64,000 bases of DNA from the NCBI GenBank assembly GCA_025642075.2, contig JAODUO010000947.1, positions 85,001 to 149,000 on the forward strand. The letters run 5' to 3'. Source of the DNA: Ridgeia piscesae. Lineage: Eukaryota; Annelida; Polychaeta; Sabellida; Siboglinidae. A program made the translations under genes and the position numbers. Positions 45,780 to 64,000 of this stretch are shown here, piece by piece (position 1 is the first letter of the stretch; each line of letters opens with the position of its first letter). The notes under the pieces are model-generated. The model had not been told where the DNA came from. It saw only the letters and a list, made by a program, of their open reading frames with translations, and made no database searches.

Positions 45780-46660
45780 AATGCGTGCTACCATGTCATC
45801 AGGGGAGGATGGGGTAAAATGATCTTCTTACACACAGAAGGTTATACGACAAAACTATGCATTAAAAACAAAACCAAGATTACTACGCTAAATAGTTGAT
45901 TATCATCATTAGCACCACCGGTCCCGTGCGTGGGGTAAAAAAAAGCCTTGCTATATTGGCAATATTACATTTATTTATTTATTCAAATACATCGCCACCC
46001 GGTACAACAGTATGCTAAAAGTCGAAGGAAGCGATTTAATAGACATAGGGGAGTTTATACCAGCGTTAGACAGTGTATTAATATTTAAATTAGGAGCGTG
46101 CGCATAAGTTCGTAGTGTCCCCCAAATTACAACATTCCTGTTGGTGGGTGGTGTCACTCTGTGACACTTCGCAATGCATGCTACCATGTCATCAGGGGAA
46201 GATGAGGTAAAATGGTCATCTAACACACATAAGGTTATACGACAAAACTATGCACTAGCAATAAAACCAAGATTACTACGCTAAATAGTTGATTATCATC
46301 ATTAGCACCACCATGGAATGACGCGTCTTTTTCTTGATGAACCTAATGGTTAGCTATCCCATTGGTTAGCATTACCTTCACAAGGGGGGCGCTTTACCCA
46401 CTAGTAAAGGTAAAACGGTCCCGTGCGTGGGGTAAAAAACCGCCTTGCTATATTGACAATATTACATTTATTGATTTATTCAAATACATCGCCACCCGGT
46501 ATGCTAAAAGTCGAAGGAAGCGATATAATAGACATAGGGGAGTTTATACCAGCGTTAGACAGTGTATTAATATTTAAATTAGGAGCGTGCGCAAAAGTTC
46601 GTAGTGTCCCCCAAATTACAACATTCCTGTTGGTGGGTGGTGTCACTCTGTGACACTTCG
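45780..46660. repeat. Tandem duplication of a unit of about 400 bp
   Basis: Two copies start near 45785 (GTGCTACCATGTCATCAGGG) and 46187 (ATGCTACCATGTCATCAGGG) and end TGGTGTCACTCTGTGACACTTCGC. The second carries 104 extra bases (46313-46416). Both encode LKVEGSD(L/I)IDIGEFIPALD on the plus strand, with a stop in copy 1 that is absent from copy 2. Probably a fragment of a mobile element. Confidence 0.85.
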
Positions 46661-47860
46661 CATGTGGCGCTACTCTCGGTTTCTATACTTTGCACCTAAA
46701 CTATACCCGCCAATTTCCTAATTAATTTTCTCGTAAATTATGTCATTAACCAAGCGTTTATCATATAGGAAATGCTTACGTGGGATTAATGGACACAATC
46801 AACCCCCTTTATTTGTGATGCGACGATCTACTATGCCTATGTGTAACTTATGGATGTTACTACCTAGGTGATTCGTTTTATAAACTCGCATAAATGTCAT
46901 ATAATTGTTCAGCCTGGTGAGTGGAACTGGTACTAATGCACATGATTGCTACTGCGTTTACCATGAGAAAATAGGGCGTTAGGTAGTGTCATGACAACAT
47001 AAAGTAATTAGATAGGTCATACTATCATATCATGTAATGCTATCATGTACGTACGTTTTATTGTACACATTGTCGTTAGCGAACATACAACTCAGCATTG
47101 ACCAGTCAGCTAATGCATCGCCCCGATGTACATACTGCCGAGCTTGGCTGTCTCCCATGTGTTTACAGACAAACTGCATGGATGCAACATCGACTATACA
47201 CTATACAAATGACGTCATTCGCACAAGGGTGTTACCTGAAGTGCCACCCACACCACGCATTGAAATGAGTGAATGGTTGAACCAACGCTAAACACGATAC
47301 ATTTTATGACTTCGTGAAATTAGCTACCTCCGCTTACGGTCTTTAGTGAGACATATCACTTGATATTGCGTTTGGTGAACTGAACCTCATCAGTGTCATG
47401 TAGTACAACATCGGAAACTAATATAGCTTTTGTGGTAGATATCCAACAGCCTGACCACGTTGATGACAGTTTATTTTATGTTTCGCAGTTCTTACCTGTG
47501 AACATCGTTGATGGGAGTTTGTTCGATACTGCTTGCGGTATATGTGCAGATCATTGTTCAATCGATTTCAATAACAATTAGTTGTGCATCAGTTTAACTG
47601 ACGAACAACTGAATTCATATGTAATATGATGATGCAGTACCTAAATAAATTTCAAGGTTATGTTGATCATACTACTTAAAATAGACAGCTATCGGCGGGC
47701 ATTGGTGCGTGCTCTTACGCATGGATCCTGCATTTTCTCCGCGCCAGAATTTGTTTGCAACACACCGTGTCACAACTAACCTGTGGAATTATTCCACGGA
47801 TGTGTTTCGATTTGTTTGCTGGTATAGCAGCTTCTTCTTTTGGTTAGCTCATCACTCTCG

Positions 47861-48149
<289 letters not shown>

Positions 48150-48984
48150 CATGGCACCAGGATATGCATAGTGTCTTATTATAATCATATATAATAAGCG
48201 CTATTCAGTAAATCTGGTTATCGAAAATAAATCCTCCCTTTAATCTCTTCAGGTTTTATTTCATGATTAACTTTTCTATTTATTATTATTCTACTAACAG
48301 CTACCATTCCTATTGCTATTCTTTTCTTCCTTCTTGGATATCACAACTTGACGAAACAGGTAATATCATGACAGATTTGCTCTTCATCGGTCTATATGTC
48401 TACTCAGGGAAGGGGATCGACATTTTGGATTACGAGTAGCAGGCATGTTACACAAACATTTCCGTTGCGTGACACTATACGTTTATGTCCGATGGAGTTG
48501 ACATTTGATACCTCGTGGAAGGTAAGCGACACCCCATTTACTGCAATGCGGTCCTATCGGCTACGACATTACTCTGGGCGAAACTGTTAACGACGCTCGT
48601 TAAATCCTACCTTACTTCTCTCTACTTTGGGTCTCGTTGCGTTGTGGTCTTGCACATAGACGTTAAGTGTTAATTTGTAGTGCAACCCGATTAGCTCGTT
48701 GGATCGTAATATGGGAAGATGTAGAGGATGCCAATGCAAACAATGTAAAACAAGCAACACCGAATGACAATATCTGGTACCGTTGAGTTAAACTCAGTGC
48801 GAAACGTTATGTGAACATCTTCTTCTTGTTCTTCTTCTTGTGGTTCGCTAGCTCATCACTCTATATTAGCCACATGTTTGTGGCTAGAGTATTGTCGAGC
48901 TTGTTTTTTAGAGTTGTCCTTCTCTACAATTAGTGAGTCCACTACAGGTTACACATGTATCCCCTATGTTGGATCTTTTGGTTC

Positions 48985-49165
48985 CCCTGCCATAGAAACC
49001 AGACAAAAAGGGCCAACGGTTTACAGTGTCTCTTCCGAAAGACACAGGCAACGTGGAGTGAACGAAATTGAGAAATTGCCAAGTATCGAAACGGCGGCAG
49101 GTGGGATTGAACCATGGTCCATTCGATTGATAATCCGGTGCTCTAGCGCGCGACCACCCCCGTCA
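48985..49165 (-). mobile_element. tRNA-derived SINE
   Basis: On the minus strand a tRNA-like head (49163-49092) has an A-box-like TGGTCGCGCGCTAGAGCAC and a B box GGTTCAATCCC. Next comes a body with TGTCTTTCGGAAGAGACACT, a core I recall from many molluscan and other invertebrate SINEs. The anticodon stem does not pair well, so it is not a working tRNA gene. Confidence 0.65.
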
Positions 49166-49169
49166 AATC

Positions 49170-49690
49170 GCCCGAATTATTATAAATTGTTTCCATTGAC
49201 ATTAAGAACAACGAAAATAATTACTACTATCTTGTTATCCATACGACTCCTGTCAATCGGTAAAGTAACACATGGGCTGTGTTGTTCATTGGATCACATT
49301 CTCCCAACTTTGCCCTATGCGAAGTAACATTTTCAACCGTCTGAAGTAATACTAGTCTCTCGCTGTGCTTCTAATCTAAAACGTTCCTCCAATCACACCG
49401 TCTAATTTAGGCTAACTAATGACTACTTTTATCATTCACGTACAGTGTGTATTGCGCTACACAGCATGCAGTTGCGTTGACGTATTGGTTACGTATAGAT
49501 TATTTTCTACCCACTCGAAATATTTCTTAATTTGCTACTTTATTATATTAGTTGAAGATTTACGTATTTAATACAATCTCCTGTGTGACGTTGCTACCAG
49601 TTAATGATAATGAACAATTCTTATGTTGACGCGCATTCCTGCATTATATTTGAGAAACAATAAGACTTCTAACAATATGTTGCAGAAATA
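49170..49690. other. Non-coding downstream flank of gene B
   Basis: AT-rich sequence. Nothing recognised apart from likely 3' end signals just to its right. Confidence 0.45.
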
Positions 49691-50240
49691 GTTGCACTTT
49701 TATTGCTTATCTATAATGAGACCATCCATATGTATTGCTTCTCCTAACGATACAGTTATTGCAATTGGCGTCACATTATTAACATATGCGTCTGTCTGTT
49801 CATGCACATCACAAACTCTTTATATACAAAGAAATAACTACAGTCTCGCCATCTAGGGAATACCATTCAAACTACGATGATGACAAATCCACGTATTAAA
49901 ACTGTGTATAGTCATCTTCACGGTGAGCTTCAGGCCCGTAGCGAGGCAGATTTTTCTGGATGGTTCTGCACAATTCTTACAAACGTTTCTCGCCTCGAGA
50001 TGTTGGAGTTGCACGTTGAGGGGGTAGCGCGTTCCACGTCGTTAACCGCATTCACCCCTCCATCTGAACTATATAGCTATCTACAAGACTTGGTCTAACT
50101 ATTCCTCCAGACGGAACGTGTGCTCCTAATAGTATGTTATGTTGTGTACGTGTCCCAGTATATATGCTGTGACTAAAATAACTCTATCTATATGTCAAGA
50201 TGCTTCACCACAGACTATCTTGTTTTGTATTACGTTGTAG

Positions 50241-63332
<13,092 letters not shown>

Positions 63333-64000
63333 CTGCAACACGTAACGGAACATAATTACATCTTCATTTTTCACAGGAACTGCTCATGGAATGGTGACAT
63401 TCTGCACGATGCATAGGGTGTGTCCATATGAGCTCAATTGGTGTTATAATAGTAGCAGCTGCAACAGCAGGAATATAATAATAACAACAACGATTATAAT
63501 AAAGATTATATTTAGTATGTATCGGGTTTAAGATTCAGGTACGATATTAAATATAGAATAATCACATCCATATCTTTATTTTTGTAGTAGGCAATATATT
63601 ATTTGCATCTTTTGCAAACCAGATCAGATTCAGATCTCAAAGAAAAATTCAACGTAACAGTTCAAAACACAGTCAATGCGCTAAATGGCATTCACGATTT
63701 GATAGAGTAATTGGAACAAATGAAGGAGTTAATTACATAGGCTACAAAAGATATTATTCCCATTCCCAAGTATTGTAAAAAACAACAACAAAGAAATATA
63801 TGGATTTAATCCAGCAGGATTAAATACATTTTGCTCACAGCACCAACTAACTTGTAAACATTGTCCAGTCACATCTGGACAATGTCACCTTAGATGAGGC
63901 CACAGTGAAGCTGGGGCGGGGCTGGACACAGTCATCACCTGGCATCGCATATCATGAGACTTCAGTTTTAATTCCTTTGTCAACAGAGGAAGTGCGTTTC
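63333..64000. other. Gene B intron, upstream exons outside the window
   Basis: The homologue of gene A intron 9 continues for about 200 bases. The linker exon is not in view. A GC-richer patch at 63860-63960 has no recognisable identity. Confidence 0.5.

Noticed and set aside
46313..46416. 104-base block as a spliced intron
   Set aside because: It lacks GT...AG ends on either strand.
49092..49163. Functional tRNA gene
   Set aside because: A and B boxes are present, but the anticodon stem pairs poorly and a SINE body follows.

Overview
This window is nuclear DNA from an animal. Short exons (19-347 nt, one of 814 nt) with GT/AG boundaries lie in long AT-rich introns full of microsatellites, non-LTR retrotransposon remnants, a tRNA-derived SINE and short inverted-repeat DNA elements. 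The repeats and domain types fit a marine lophotrochozoan, most likely a mollusc. That placement is inference; nothing here fixes the species.

The main content is a cluster of three related genes for cell-surface proteins, which I reconstructed exon by exon. They share a cysteine-rich module encoded by a conserved exon set. The module begins with a C-x-FP motif, has a central CPF-x-x-G-x-Y exon, and its intron phases run 1-1-1-1-0-1. From memory the module resembles the metazoan DUF7042/7043/7044/7045 ectodomains, whose function is unknown; no database search was run. Gene 1 (+ strand, 450-9253, 5' end outside the window) ends in a short hydrophobic tail like a GPI-anchor signal. Gene A (- strand, 35585-19687) is complete: 17 exons and 994 residues, with signal peptide, module 1, Pro/Thr linker, module 2, long Thr-rich mucin stalk, SEA-like domain, EGF, one membrane helix and a short tail with a YNNM motif. 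Gene B (- strand, 63332-50241, 5' end outside the window) duplicates gene A from exon 10 to exon 16. It then switches to an unrelated 3' end: a different membrane helix, a long cytoplasmic tail and three tandem copies of the last exon, each with its own stop codon.

Layout: 1-9.3 kb gene 1, with a decayed LINE and a minisatellite that copies a splice donor. 9.3-19.7 kb no live gene seen; a decayed multicopy gene lies between long inverted repeats. 19.7-35.6 kb gene A, with a young LINE in one intron, a possible nested chitin-binding-domain gene and a short inverted-repeat transposon. 35.6-50.2 kb mostly repeats, including a TTAA-flanked transposon, a tandem duplication, a SINE and an inverted duplication. 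50.2-63.3 kb gene B, with large hexamer, G-rich and CA arrays. 63.3-64 kb intron or flank.

The three genes look like a small diversifying receptor family: the ectodomain modules are conserved while the membrane anchor and signalling tail are exchanged (GPI-like, YNNM tail, or YxxP/YxxL tails). Ligand and role cannot be read from the sequence. Immune or self-recognition roles are speculation.
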